DNA of 64,000 nucleotides from Nymphaea colorata (lineage: Eukaryota; Streptophyta; Magnoliopsida; Nymphaeales; Nymphaeaceae). Below the pieces are notes generated by a model that searched no databases, was not told the DNA's origin, and saw only the letters and a program-made list of their open reading frames with translations. The stretch's first letter is position 1, and each line of letters opens with the position of its first letter. A program made the position numbers and the translations under genes. Of this stretch, positions 35,701 through 48,859 are shown in pieces. The stretch spans positions 22,150,040 through 22,214,039 of the forward strand of contig NC_045145.1 in assembly GCF_008831285.2 (NCBI RefSeq), written 5' to 3'.

Positions 35701-36695
35701 AAGTTCTCCGTCTCTACTGGGTCGATATCCACTGTAACCATCCGCTGCCCACATGCCTGGCAGACGCCATTCTCATTAACCCACGTCCTTACGACACTCC
35801 ACTCTCCCTTTCCTAACCAACCTTTCCCGTGCCACCCACCGCCACCAGCAACAACCCCTGCTCTAATCTCCTCTGCGTCCCAGTCCTCTACTCCGACCCG
35901 CGTAGCTGCCTCACTCCTGAACCACCTATCCGTTATCTCCGCGGTCGATTCCGATACTGCCCTCACCGTCCTTCTCAACCTATGCAAAAGAGAATAAACC
36001 TTTTCTTCCCTCTCTGCCTCTGCACTCGCCTGCAGCAATGCAGCAAGCTCACCCTCCTCCGGCAAAACTCCAACTTGTGACATGCACTCATCGACCGCAT
36101 AAGCTTTCTCAACGTTCCCCACTCTGCAAAACCCTAGCAAAGTTGGGCTGAAAGACCGAAGGCGCGGCGCGAGACCGGAATCTGGCATCCGCTTGACGAG
36201 GTCGAAGGCGACGTCCAGGTCGCCCTTCTCGACGGCGAGACGAACGACCGCGGTGATCGTCGCCTCGTTTGCAGGAACACCGCAGGCTTTCATTCGGTCA
36301 TAGATTTCAAATCCACGTTCAATAATGGTCGCTCGATCTACTTCCTCTGTGGAGGCAGGGGTCGGAAGGGAACATACGTAGAGGAGGGTGTTGTAGTGGT
36401 GGCTAGAGAGGGGGACACCTGCGAGGCAGGCCTCATCGTAGAAGGCGATAGCGGAAGCCGCGTCCCCGTTCTTCGAGCACATATCCAGACGGTGGCGTAG
36501 GATGCCCTCCGGCGACTCTCGCCGCGCCTTCTTCCGCCGGGGAGAATCGGAAACGGAGACGCTGACGGCGCTACCGGCGGTCGACGACGACCGGGGGCCG
36601 GCGGGGGAGGCGGCGGAAGTCATCCTGAGGAGAGGAGGGGCGCGGCGGAGGTGGCGCCAAGGGAAGGCGGGGCATTTGAAGAGAAGGGTTCCCAT
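32713..36695 (-). CDS. PRORP: Protein-only RNase P (PRORP)
   Basis: Six exons on the minus strand: 36695-35637, 35408-35313, 35190-35009, 33882-33762, 33004-32939 and 32814-32713. They join in frame with GT-AG borders to 541 aa. The enzyme removes the 5' leader of pre-tRNA without an RNA subunit. The PPR-type RNA-binding domain spans about 65-260. The zinc-binding module is Cys312-x2-Cys315 with His516 and Cys533. The NYN metallonuclease domain has Asp367 (VVDGANVG), Asp444 and Asp445 (SNDDW), and Asp463 (TNDEMRDH). Spacing matches Arabidopsis PRORP1 with a constant offset of 30-32 residues, so the exon model is probably complete. The N-terminus is rich in Arg and Ser and could be an organelle transit peptide; PRRKKARR at about 53-60 looks like a nuclear signal. 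Location is therefore open between nucleus and organelles. Exon 1 is GC-rich and holds the whole PPR domain. Confidence 0.93.
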
Positions 36696-38330
36696 CGGGT
36701 CTTGGGGACCAAATCCGGTTTGGTTAATTTATAGTTACAAAGAGAAATTTCCGGCTGCGGCCAGATTTGTCTCTATTCTCAAGATAAGGGTGTAACCTTT
36801 TTGGATTTCCTAGCAAAAACTTTATCTTCGCTTTCAATGCGTTAATCATTAATAAGGGCATGCATTTTACTAACATCATTCCTAATTTTAGTTTTTCCAC
36901 ATCACTTTCAAATCCAAGGAAGATAATAACTCAACAGTAGGAGTTAGTATGATATCTAAGCTCTACGTAATGATGCTATTTATCTAGTTAAGATTTATGA
37001 AATATGTAAACTAAGTAAAAATAAGTTATACATAAGATGATCTTGAGCTGTTGAATTAATTTGGCCAATGATGCATACAGTGTGACATATAATTCTTGTA
37101 AAATGATATATTGTACTTTTAATTAAAAAAAAACTTTGTGAATCATTATTCAAGGTGATCGTGTAACTTATACGGTCAATCTACATAGTTCTCATATAGC
37201 TTACCAACTAGGCTAAAGGAGTGGGATTTATGTGGGAACATGGATATATATCAGGTTCCGGGTGAAAAAGTTTTAACTTTCTGCTGGCAGGATCGTAACG
37301 CGTGTCAGTACATGAAAACAGTATCGTTTGGACAAACATATGAAGGAACTTTCGGCGATTACTTAAAAAGAACGAAATGAAGAGACTACGGGCGTTTGCT
37401 TTGCTGATAGATCCACTAATCATTTTCTTCTGATACATATCGAAAGCTCAGGTGTGAAGATCTTAAATCCATAAATCTTATGCGACGTGGTATTGCTTAT
37501 ATGGCAAAAGATGCAGACAAAAATCCACGATTCATGAAACTAAGAATCTCTAATCCGACACAGGATCTACAGTAGAGATCTTCACTTTGCTTCTGTTCAT
37601 CGTCAAAAAAGCCCAAACTAAGATCATAGACAGGTTTATTTTAAATTCATGGGTTCCAAAATCCGAAGATACTACGAGGGCATTTAGTAACAGGAACCCT
37701 GCATTTTTAGAACATGTGTTGCATGAATCTGTCCATGTTTTGGAAAATATTCATGTAACTCTGCATTCATTCCAGTTACCTAATGCCTTCTCGGGATCAG
37801 ATATGAGGCAATTGAATACCCCAGGATTCCAAGAGGCATGCAAAAGCCAGAAAACAGCACGGTGGATCAGATATGAGGTAATTGAATACCCAGGATTCCG
37901 TCTAGATACTATTGCAAGGAGAAATAAACATGCTTTTCCAAAGGAACCTGGCAAGTTTCCTGTGAAATCATCGTGCCCATTCTGTCATCCATGTGAAGAC
38001 TAACTCCAACAACCTGCCGTCCTCATCTTAAAAAAATAAAACAAAATTAACGACTCATTCTTTACCTTGAGAGGACAATTCAACGAGATGGTATACATCT
38101 TATTGGAAGTTCAAAATACATGACCAACTAAGAAAGAACTACATTCTACATGCTTATCGTAACAGAGGAAACCACTCCAGTTTATTCAGGTACCTTGCAG
38201 TGACACATACATCAACAGCAAACTTTAAAGAATCACTCAGGAAAGCACCAAAAATTATGTCCTTCTTGCAACTGCCCAAATTTTCTTAGAGACACACCTA
38301 ATCCAATTGTAACGGCTACATGCACCCGAC
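36696..38330. repeat. Intergenic DNA with a MITE-like repeat
   Basis: Between the PRORP start codon and the 3' end of the LIM gene. About 37674-37910 contains GGGCATTTAGTAACAGGAA and two copies, 68 bp apart, of a block starting GGATCAGATATGAGG and ending with an AGGATTCC-type sequence. This resembles a short non-autonomous DNA transposon, but I could not define ends or target duplication. An open frame of 138 codons at 37587-38003 lies over this repeat and is not called. Confidence 0.4.
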
Positions 38331-41300
38331 TTACTCGGCTGCCACTGTGTCCTCAGTCACCCCTTTGCCATGCTCAGTCTTATCTAGCTGGCTGAAGTTA
38401 CCCTTCTCCTTGAAAAGTTGTGAATGATGATGCTTGCAGTACAGCCTATGCTCATGAGCGACATAGTTGGATGGGCTGATTACACAGCCACCATGAGTGC
38501 ACTTAAAACAGGATTTATGATACGAAGTGCCATCAACTGCAACCTGCAAACAAACTTTCCATGAGACATAAATACTTCATGCATCATGCACCACTTTTGG
38601 ATTCTTTGTAGTTAAGAAAATGCAAGTGCTATAAACAAAAGCGTGGTCAGCTTTGGAAAAATAACAACTACCTTGAAGTGTGAACAATTGCGCCTGTCTT
38701 TTGTGGACAGTTTGAATTTTTCATTTTTGAGCAGAAAGATTCATGTATGAATCCTCTACCAAAATTAAGTTGGGAAAGTTTATGTGCCCTTTCATTGCCG
38801 TCTGGAAAAATAGTTTGACTGTGGTTACTTTAAACATTCTGGGCATGCTTCTGTACCTATTGACCCTAAACATGACAGAACAGTAGTGTATAATTTGAGA
38901 TTCAGAGGCTTAGCATCAGTCCATCATCATCATTAGCAATTGTTGCAGAAAATTTCTGGGATCATGCAGAGAGACAAGTTTCACTAAAAAACATTATCCT
39001 TATTAGTTATTACTGATAACGAAGAAAAGGAAAAAAATATTCAGTTATTTGCACCAAGATTACCAAAGGCAAACTTCAAAAGTTCTTAACACCTGCCAAC
39101 ACAAAAATGCACCTACCTGATTTAACAAATGACAACAAGAGACCTTTGATTAAAAGGGTAACAACCAATTACCAACGGAGTGAAAAATAGCAACAGAATG
39201 AGGTCTGATGTGGCAGTAATGTCTTAGACCTATGAACAAAGAAGCAGTATATCCGACATCTTTACTTCTTAAAAACTCTATGACATTTTGCTTGAAAACC
39301 AGCACATTGAGAGTGAGAGTGTCGCCTTGGAAAGGAGTAGCTAGGTTTGGAAAGTGTGCTAAACTCAGTCCACAGTATATTGGGCCATATGAAATCTCAA
39401 AAAGAATTGGGGATGTAGCATGTCGACTTCAGTTGCCTAGAATCCATAACGTTTTTCATGTATCGATGTTGAGAAAATACATTCCTGATCCTTCACGTAT
39501 TCTTAAAGAACAAGCAATACAGCTAAATGAGGCTTGACATATTCAGTGAGGCCAATAGGCATTGTAGAACAGAAGGACTCCATAATTCAAGAAGAAATGG
39601 TGTTACTTGGAAAAGTATAGTGGACCACTATGTCAGAATGGACGGTGTGGGTGGCTTTGTGATTGACTAGAACTCACAAAAGTGAACAGATCTGAAAACC
39701 TGAGGAGAACAAATTTTGACACACATACCTTTGGGAGAGGGGGAGAAAGATGTCACTGATGAAACTGGAAAAGATAAAGAGCTGAAAGCCTGAGTAGCCC
39801 GAATATTAATACACATCTTTACTGGGGGAATGCATTACAGTGTTCAGGGGGATCACTTGAGAGTCTGAAACATCTCAGAATGGTCAAACAACAAGCTATA
39901 TCTGTATGGCCACTGAACTCTCAACTTGAAGATCATAAAAAGCAGACACATCAAAGTGATTATTTTCATTACAAAGATCACAAGTCTCTGACATTTCTCT
40001 ACAGGTCTGCCCCAAACTCTGTTTATCAAATATTGTGAAATTTTGAAGTTGTGGCTCAACGAATGTAAAGACTTTTAACATGAAAAGATAATCACATGGA
40101 AAATTATATTACCGCAGCTTTTATTGAATAGAATCAATAGATGATAAGACCAAGAATGACAGAAAGTGATTTATCACTACCTTTTCAATGGGGTACACAG
40201 TCTTCTTACAAGCAACACATTTTTCCTGAGTGCCAGCAAACAAGGTTGATACTCTGCTGGAATTGCCCTGCAAAACAAAATTAAGTGAACCCCATTCTAG
40301 AACTTATCTGGTAAACCTATAGTGAAATTCGGATTCAGGTCAGAGAAAGTAAACATCAGAGTGTGCATACAGGACAAGGATTAGTACCTCATGACCATTT
40401 GTCGCTTTAACAACCCTTGGGATGCCTACGCAAATTTAATTGTGAAAAATAGAAGAATAAGTTACAGCACATAAAAATACATAAAGGAACAACTTTCCCA
40501 CCTTCAAAACTTTTGTCCAGACTGCCAGTTCGCTTGAAAAGTTGATCAAAGTGTGGCTTGCAGTATAGGACACCCTCAAACGAAGAATAATTGCTAAGCT
40601 GAAAAAGAAGAAGATCCTCAGACTGTCAAAGAACTACCAAAAGCACATGGAAACATGCATGTAGAAATAGTACTACACACTATTATTGTGCTAGGTAATA
40701 TAGCATGCCCCATGCACTTGACTCTAATGCAAGAGTTTTAACCACCAAGTGGTTTGGCAGTTGTAGAACAAATACTTACCCTAAAAAGAAATTCTTCTGC
40801 TGCACTATGATTATGAAAGGGTCTCAATGGTCAGATTCTACAGTCGATTAGCTAGGAAGGTACTGAAAATATTCATCACCTAGTTTTAGAGTACCAATAG
40901 TTCTTAAATGAATTTCAAAAGTACTGAAACAATTTTCAGTCCAATGCTAAAAACAACCACATAGTATTCTCAGCTGTTCTTTCGTTGAAAAATAGTAAAG
41001 GGTTGGGAAGGGAACCTTGCATGTACGAAAATAGTGTTTCTTGGTTATTGATTGTTTCCCTCATTTTCCCGGAACTAACTCTAACCTAATAGTTCACAAA
41101 AGTTCATTGAGATCTTTCATCATGATTATTTCAAAGTATCCAAGCTCTTATTAATTTAAATAAAAGGCTGCCATGCCTATTGTAACACCCCAAAAGTTTA
41201 ATCTCATATCTAAGAATGTGAGGGATTTTGGGGGACTTATAAATGGAGTTATTAAAGTGGTTGTTGTTTTGATTTCTAGCCTTTTTTGGGATGGAAACTG

Positions 41301-43111
41301 AAACTGCTAGGGAGGGTTTGGGATCAGTAGGACCAGGGGGCCAAGCGCAATGTGGGTGTAGGTCAGGTTGTTACAATGATATTATAGAACAGTTCAACAC
41401 TCGGACATGGGGTCCTACACGCGCGGACACATGTGCCTTAAAAGGGAGAGGGGCATTATAATAACCTAAAAGTTTAGTCATGTATCTAAAATTGTGAGGG
41501 ATTTTGAAAGACTTATAAAGGGGGTTGTTAAAGTGGTTGATGTCCTGGTTCCTAGCCTTTTTCGGGCTGGAAGAAGAAACTACTAGATAGCAGGTTGGGA
41601 TCCACCTGACTAGGCACCCGAGCCTAGTGTGGGTTGAGTCGTTACGCCTATTCTCTCTGTAGTTCAAACTTCAAAGAGTGGCATGCATATGTCCAGGTTG
41701 ATAAGTTGAATATGACAGTAAAGCTAAGACCAACTTTGTGTATTTCCTCAGTTACTAAGTACTAACTGTATCTCCCAAAATTCTTAGATATAACTAGACA
41801 GTATAGACCACTGGTCACATTTAATTAGGTTCTTAAAGTTGATTGTGGTTAGAAGGTACAAACGTTTGAGGCAGTTACACACTTATTGTAAGGAAGCATT
41901 ATTCATCTGGTTGAGTTCTTGAAAACTTTCCAATGGACAATATCCCCTACGCATTTGAATTAGCCTCAAATCAAAAGAAAAAAGTCCTCACAGATCTTAC
42001 ATGAGATATACCAGGATGCGAGCAACCAAGATGAATAGTAATGGTTCCATGATCGATGTGTATATTCGACCAGGAAATGTTAGAAAAATGAGAGCCAGAT
42101 GATGTCACAAAAGGAAAAAAAACTCCAGATTCCATGCTCTGAAGTCTGAACTTGCACCACTTGCTTTCAAGAACATAACAATTACATCAGGACAAACCAT
42201 GTAAGGCACACAGTTTTTCAATGGTTCAGTTAAGCAAGAAGTTAAGCACTAGACAGTACGGTGGCCACTTGAAAAAGCTAAAGACGAAATGTGGCTCGCG
42301 TATGCGACAATATAAAACATAGCAAGTACTAGACTACCAGCCCGAAGAAACGGAGAAAGGAGAACTCGTGCCAGAACTCAGGCGCCCAATAACCAAAAGG
42401 AAAAAACAAAGCACAGGTGTTATTTTCAATCCCCAAAGGAGGAACAGGAAGTTGCAGAATCATTCACAATAAACAATATCAACAGAACAAAATAAAGGAT
42501 ACATAACTAGACCATCAACCATCAGATACCCAACGCTCTATGGCAGGTTCAGAGCGCATGCAAAAAGAATCCTCCAAAAGATCGAACAGCAACCACAAAA
42601 AATTAACAGTTAAAAGTACTAAAACCACCAAGACCGTTATATACACCAGTTGCAAAGGAGATCGCAACCTATAGATACTGGTGCCCATAAGAAAGAGAAA
42701 TCAAAACTACGAATTACAACCATCAAGGGCTGTGTAAGCACCTGCAGGAATAGATATCACACACTACCAATTGAGAGCAAAATTACGAACACACATCAAA
42801 TACCCGGATACAAAAGTCAATCAAATAAACAAAAAACACCACCACCCTTGACGAAATCAGATAGCAACAAACACGAACAGAAGGATTCTTGAAAGAACAG
42901 GAACAACAAACGCAAACAGCAGAAACCATACGGAGTAAATCATTTTCGGAAAAAGATAGAGGAGGGTATGTACCTTAAGAGTGCCTTTACAGTGATGGCA
43001 ACGGAAGCAGGCTTTGTGGTAGACCTTGTTGTCTGCTGTAAGCTGATCCACCAAGTAGACGGTCTTCTCACAAGCTTTGCACTTTTGCGTTGTACCAGCA
43101 AAAGTAGCCAT
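38331..43111 (-). CDS. WLIM1: WLIM1-type LIM-domain actin-bundling protein
   Basis: Five exons on the minus strand: 43111-42974, 40598-40502, 40425-40388, 40267-40181 and 38543-38331. All have GT-AG borders and join in frame to 190 aa, the length of Arabidopsis WLIM1. The two LIM zinc-finger domains are about residues 11-62 (CKAC, HKACFRC, CKGTLK, then YCKPHFD) and 107-159 (CVAC, HKSCFKC, then YCKHHH). The 45-residue linker and short acidic tail ending in AAE are as in plant two-LIM proteins. These proteins bind and bundle actin filaments and can also enter the nucleus. Introns 1 (2.4 kb) and 4 (1.6 kb) are enlarged and contain repeat and Gypsy-type debris. All zinc ligands appear present. 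Confidence 0.94.
39280..39537 (+). mobile_element. Ty3/Gypsy polyprotein remnant in LIM intron 4
   Basis: An open stretch on the plus strand encodes KLSPQYIGPYEI and VFHVSMLRKYIPD, the conserved sequence near the integrase C-terminus of plant Gypsy elements. The rest of the element is absent. It lies antisense to the LIM gene, within its last intron, so it does not affect the coding sequence. Confidence 0.8.
41181..41650 (+). repeat. Two tandem copies of TGTAAC-bounded repeat in LIM intron 1
   Basis: The first copy (41181-41375) is bounded by TGTAAC and GTTACA. A second, diverged copy lies at about 41455-41650 and ends in GTTAC. A relative is at 19775-19985. They may be shortened LTRs of a Gypsy element; no internal region separates them. 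Confidence 0.55.
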
Positions 43112-43423
43112 CTCCAGAGGCTTCCCGCTTTACTTTCCTTGACAGAATCAATAAAACTCAAGAAAATTCTTGAGCCCCTGTTCCACTCCGGCGAACAAGA
43201 GAAAAGGGGAGTGGTTGGAAATAGTGAGTAGCGAAGATTTTGTTTGTTCCTGAGGGGCTACAGCTCAACAATGAAGGGAAAGAATTGAAACCAATAATGA
43301 CAGGCAGTAAAGACGAGACGGACTCTAGATCTTTGCTTAAATCGTTTTTCATTTTTTTGTGTTTTTCCTTTTGATGTGGTGGGTCCCTTGGAGCAGCCTT
43401 ACAGGTGGGGCTTTCACATTCAC

Positions 43424-43430
43424 ATTTATA
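43424..43430 (-). promoter_or_regulatory. Possible TATA box of WLIM1 gene
   Basis: On the minus strand TATAAAT lies about 315 bp before the start codon, implying a leader of about 280 nt if used. Motif-only evidence. Confidence 0.4.
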
Positions 43431-44193
43431 CAGCACCCATTGATCACTGCCAAGTGACGATGGTCCCTTCTAATGTTCAAAACTTTTTGTTTCTTACTGT
43501 GCTTGAAAAGCGTTTGTTCCCCTAATCAGGTCGAGTTACAAGTGGATTCATATTCAGTTGCTAGTCAGATTCCCATGTGAAAAATATAAACCCAGATGCA
43601 TTGAGCAATCTGCTTACACTTTCTACTGCATATGGCATGAAGTGTTTAGTAATAAGAAAAAACTAACAAGAGTTCGAATAATGTTGCTGTTGACTAAACT
43701 GAAGACCTTCGAAGTTCAATACTATAACTGTTCTCATATTTTTTAGCAAAAGCCTCAACTTACCTTTCAAAAAAAAAAAAAAAAATCTAGTCATTCTACG
43801 TTTGTATTATTATTTCATCTAAGGCATCTTGGACTTTCAAAGGTATCATAAAGACTAGTTCCCACGTATAGTCAAAAGGGGGCGGTCTATGAGTACAGTT
43901 CTTGATATATATATATATATATATATATATAATAACTGTGTCTTTTCAAAGTCACCTCTAACCAATACCATTCGATTCATCATGATAATGGTTAAAGAAA
44001 AACAAAAAAAATGATGGTATTTTCATCATGTAGGTTTAATTTTCATTTTTTTCTTTTTATTTTTTTCTAAACTATTGATCTGCTTCAAATGAACAATCCT
44101 TAGTTAGATGGTACGGTGACCCTAAATAAGCATAATCATATTTTTCTTTTTTTTTCTTTTTTTTTCTTTTATTTTATAAATTTATATACAATT

Positions 44194-44224
<31 letters not shown>

Positions 44225-47200
44225 CAAGAAAAAATGTGTAAACTAATAGTAAAAAACAAAATTATTCATCACCTTTTTTTTTTTCAATCATCCATAACCA
44301 TAGAACGAACGACCATATAAGGGAGGTAGATTATTCTAGATAGTTCAATTATATACCTAAAAGTGATAAAAGGACGACCATTCACCATTGATGTCATCTT
44401 AAAAGCAAAAACCTGCACAGACGAGAATCATGGGGTAGCAAAAAAGTTTTGATGATTTGCTTTTGATAAGAATTTCTGCTTATTCTTTGTGTCGTTATCA
44501 TGGCCTTGCTGCATTGGTGGATCATCAGCAAAAGCCAAAAAATTAGGTAAGAAGGCACACGTTGTGTGGTAAAAAGAAAAACTTTATAAATTAGGCTAAG
44601 AAATTATATAAGATAGTGTAAAATACACACACATATATGTAATGCTAGCAATTAAACAAACAAAGATGCTCTAAATTATAAATATTAACCGTGCAAAAGA
44701 ATGCATAACATGTCTATCCTAGCAATTGCACAAATTGATTAAACATGGTATATTTATGCTGAGTTACCAACAATTGGATCCTATAAATAGGGTGGAGACG
44801 ACAGACGATAGCTTTTTATTCATTTACTTCTCCACTTACTTTTTTACCACAACCATCCTTTCCACTTCAAAATTGGAGAATCACAAAAAGGGGGAGAAAA
44901 CTTAGACAAAATTCTGTTTTTTTTTTTTTTTTTTTTTTTTTTTGCCTTTTATGAAATCAGTTCAAGATCATCTACTTATTTTCAAAAAAGAAAAAAAAAA
45001 ATCCACCATCTTAGATCCAACTAACTTTTCAACGCAGTCTGTGATGCCCACCAAACCCACCACATCTGGGGCTGCATAGGACTCAGCTCGAGCCCGACTT
45101 GAACTCGCTCATCAAAACTTGACTTAAGCTCGATTCGTTTCTCGAATTTGATGTTATATTGTTGCTCAATCCGTTGTTCAAACTTACGCTATATTGTTGA
45201 GTCGATTTCAAGCATGTTTTATGAAGATCCACTCGAGTTTAACCACGCCGATTCTTGCAACGGCGACGAGGTCATAAGCAAATGGCAGCGGTCACAGAAT
45301 AAACTATTTGCATGTTTCTTTACTCATAATTATTATGAGAGCGCGTTCTGCATCGGGAATCGAACGCGCTCTTCAGTTGCTAGATCGAATCCTTCTTATT
45401 TTAGTAGTTGATGGAGGCTCCATCTCCACTTAGTTTAATAGTTTAGATTGTTGAAAAATAAAACAAAGGTAAGTTTCTGAGTTAGGCCAATAATTTTCCT
45501 TTAGTTAATTTCGAAACGGGGCTTATCATACGTTCTAATTCTCCGACCTGCATGGTTAAACTTCTGTTTTTACTTATCACCTTTATGCTTGTTCTTTTAT
45601 GATAATGATAACAAAAAACTTTTACCAATCTGACAAAGGAAAGAGATCAAAAATGTTATTCATTTCAACTCAATGTTAGAGCCAATTTTTTTTTTACTGG
45701 GGGGCGCCATTTTTTTTTTTTTTTACTGAGGAGCAGTAAGGGACTGCTTAGAGAAAGAATATATACGGAGTGTTTGGATCACTCCTTTTTTCCCACCTTA
45801 AGATTGTGGAACATGAAAAAGAAAAAACTGAAAACTACCCCTAAAATAAAACAATATGTAACAAAAAAAAGTGAATGTAATATATGGTAAGTGGAAAACC
45901 TTTAATTAAGTGAATTTCAAACCTGTCATTGTTGTTTTTGAGTATTTCATCAACGTTATAAAGCTTGGTGGTTACGTTCACCTTTGTCTGGCACACACAC
46001 ATATAGTTTTGAGGAAGAATATCCAATGAGATTTGGCAACCTTAACAGTCTTTAAATGTAGATGATCATGGTTTGGGCCCTTTTTGGTTTTAATGTGTGA
46101 TTTGTTCACATCTCTTTCTTTATGAGCTGTCGTAATTCATAGTCACAAGAAATGCATTTTTTGTCGAAAAAATGTGAAAAAACGTGATAAATAAAATTAC
46201 CATTTAAAACTAAAAATTATGTTTTTTGTGAAAATAACATTAAAAAATAAAAAATACATTTTTTTCGAAAAACGTAAAAAAGTGCGATAAATTAAATTAT
46301 CGTTCAAAACTAAAAAAAGTTAAAAAAACGAAAAAACTTGAAAATCGTGTTTTTTTTCACTTTTTTTTTTATTTTTATTTTTTTAATGCCAAACAATTTT
46401 TTTTCCATTTTTTGTTTTTATTTGTTGTAAATCTACGTTTTTTTTAATGTTTGTTTGTGTTATTAGTTTTTTCACTTATTTTATTTTCCCCTCATTTTTA
46501 GTTCTTAAATTTTTTTAAAAACTTACATATTTTCTCACTTTTTTCAAGCTCACCGTATTATACTTGTAAAAAACTTCACCATTTAAAACTTGGAAATATT
46601 ATTTGTGACTAGTAACCATAGTTAGAGACTAAGACGGGTGCCGTTGTGAAGGTCAAGTGAACTGGTTCTCGTCTCCCCATCCCCACCTCCACCCCCTCTC
46701 TCTCTCATTAATGTTCCGGAAATGTGATAATATTTACCGAGATGACGCTCATTTTAAAGAAAATTATGTGATGGTAAATTACTTTGTTTCTAATCCTGAG
46801 TAGCCAGTAAAAGTAGCAGACCAAAGAAAAAATGGGTTTATCAGCCGGTTTTGTCATCTTTCGCATGAGAAAAATTTGAAGCCCACTGTTCAACTGGTTG
46901 TGTCTTTTATCAGTTCATATTTTATTTCCAGCTTTCCATTTTGGTCAATAATATTATAGTAACTTTCTCTTATCTTTCACATTCTCCAGCGCCGTTAAGA
47001 CAAATATTGTTGCCACTTGTCCAAGATCTTATAAAACAAGAGATGGACTGCTCAAGTTTGCAGATCATAGCAGTTAAACCTGGGGAGATTATTGAATCTG
47101 CTTCCTAATCCCTATTATCAACAAACTTAGCATTGCTGGTCGGATAAGGATAAGCAGTCGCATAAATGGTAATACTTCACTTGATTTAAAATGATGGAAT

Positions 47201-48459
47201 TACAAAACTGTAATTGACGGGTGTAAGGAGCATGGGAGAAACTTTGAACATCTTTTCTGAATGATGGGTTGTTAACCTCATGCTCTTCATCCACCTGAGT
47301 TTTTAAAGCTTTACTGTTGCTTTCATGGAGTCCTTTTGACCCGGCAACATGATATGCCAGCCAATTTGGGGTCACCATGCGTCCTTTTGTTGAGAAATTA
47401 ATAGTATTAAATATATATTTATGTTATATTATATAACAATTCGTCTGTCTTTCTTTGTCCTCTTCTTGAACGTTAGTAAATGCCAACATATGCACTGACA
47501 AGCGACGACTTTGAAGCAGTTCTCCAGAAATCAAAATTTGAACCTAATCGGGTGGGATATTGATGCTCTGAATCCTTGGATTCCAACTGAATGGGTTGTT
47601 AATTGGCAAAATATATATATATATATATGCCGCACATTAATAGTTAGTTCACAAATATCTTTTAGTTAGATTTTATAATCATCCCGCACCATCACTGGAA
47701 AACAGGTTTTCAAGTGGTTATATTAGGTTTGCCAGAAAGCACAGAAAGCAGAAAGCATGAGGTGACTGTTGTGCTACTCGTGTTGGCAGATTTGAATGGC
47801 TGCCCCGCACCCTCAACATGGCTGCCTTGGATGGAAGGGGTAGGGTGAGTTTTTGCAGCCAAGGATGACTTGCCTAGGCATCCTGAATATTAGGAAGCCT
47901 ATGCTTGCATTATGTAATCTTGACATAGCACATCAGACATTGTTTCCAACTCTGTCGGGATTTTTTCTTATAAAGTTGAACAGAAGGCGTTGTTTTATAA
48001 AGTTAATTAGATGGTTATGAGATAGAAGGCTCCCCCTGTTTTCTGTAGCAGCAACTCAAAAGGGCGGATGAACACTATAGTACCGATACTCCAAACATGC
48101 AGATATGATCCAAGAAAATTCGATCTGGGTTTTTGATATAAGCTTCTATCTCCTATTTAGATCTCATGCCCTCATACAACGTGGGCTTCACAGTTGTTAA
48201 ACAGGAAAAATATTTATGATATAGTGTCTTGTAAAATGTCAGGGATATTGTGTTAGTACTCTTTTTTCTTGTTTATCCTCCTCCTCCTCCTTTCTTGTTT
48301 GATCTTGCTGTTGGAATCACCTTTGCACGTTTCTGTTGTGGCAGGTCTGTTGTCAAATATATTTCAAAGATGCAGTTAGACAAGTGAATGCATGCCATTG
48401 CTGAATATAAATTATATGATGGTGATATTGGATGGTAATCATGTTATAAAAGATGTAGA
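43431..48459. other. AT-rich intergenic DNA
   Basis: No supported gene. Contains TA microsatellites near 43903-43931 and 44198-44223, a run of 25 T near 44919-44943, an AGCTCG-containing scrap at about 45065-45145, and a GA/CT run near 46694-46706. An 83-codon minus-strand frame at 47127-47378 has protein-like composition but no domain I know. Confidence 0.4.
46141..46610. repeat. Possible MITE of about 470 bp
   Basis: Begins AGTCACAAGAAA and ends ATTTGTGACT, giving short terminal inverted repeats, possibly with a TA target duplication. The interior is built of repeated AAAACG and TTTTTT blocks on opposite sides. The superfamily is unclear. Confidence 0.4.
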
Positions 48460-48521
48460 TGTTAAAATGGATGACCCACCCAATTATTAAAGAGGAGTTA
48501 ACAAATGCCACATATAATAAC
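48460..48521 (+). pseudogene. 5' part of FAR1-like gene interrupted by a retrotransposon
   Basis: The frame reading TGG ATG ACC CAC at about 48464 runs into the target site ATAAC at 48517-48521. When the inserted element is skipped it continues in the same frame at 60316 into a FAR1-type domain. This short part alone has no diagnostic motif; the call rests on the open frame across the junction. The real exon start upstream is not clear. Confidence 0.5.
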
Positions 48522-48777
48522 TATTGGAAAGCAAAATCAGCAAGGCTGATTTTCAGGAAAGATAGAATCAAGAAAATCTTTCCTGTCTTTAGAGGAAAAT
48601 CAGCAAATTAAATTTCAGGAAATAAATAACAATCTTTTCTTTTTTATTGTTGTAAATCACAGGATTGTAATATCCCAATCCCAAGATCTTTCAGATTTAT
48701 ATATACCTGTAAATTTGTATAAATACCCCATCATATAAATCTTCCTCCTTCTTTTCTCTTCTCACTTTTGTCTTACA
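48522..48777 (+). repeat. 5' LTR of Copia B
   Basis: Starts TATTGGAAAG and ends TCTTACA. Contains a TATAAATA-type sequence near 48718, consistent with the LTR promoter, followed by a CTTCCTCC pyrimidine stretch. Confidence 0.9.
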
Positions 48778-48859
48778 TCGTATCACAGTTAGGTCTGCTA
48801 TGATTCTGGTTGCCTTCCTCTGTCCACATCTTTTGGTGCCCTCTGTCCTCTGTCCAGAG

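Noticed and set aside
45330-45420. tRNA-like B-box word (GTTCGATTCCC on the minus strand)
   Set aside because: The neighbouring bases do not form a T-arm stem and no A box or acceptor stem fits, so neither tRNA nor a clear SINE.
47127-47378. 83-codon minus-strand frame with protein-like composition
   Set aside because: No family recognised, no splice-supported extension; cannot be supported as a gene.
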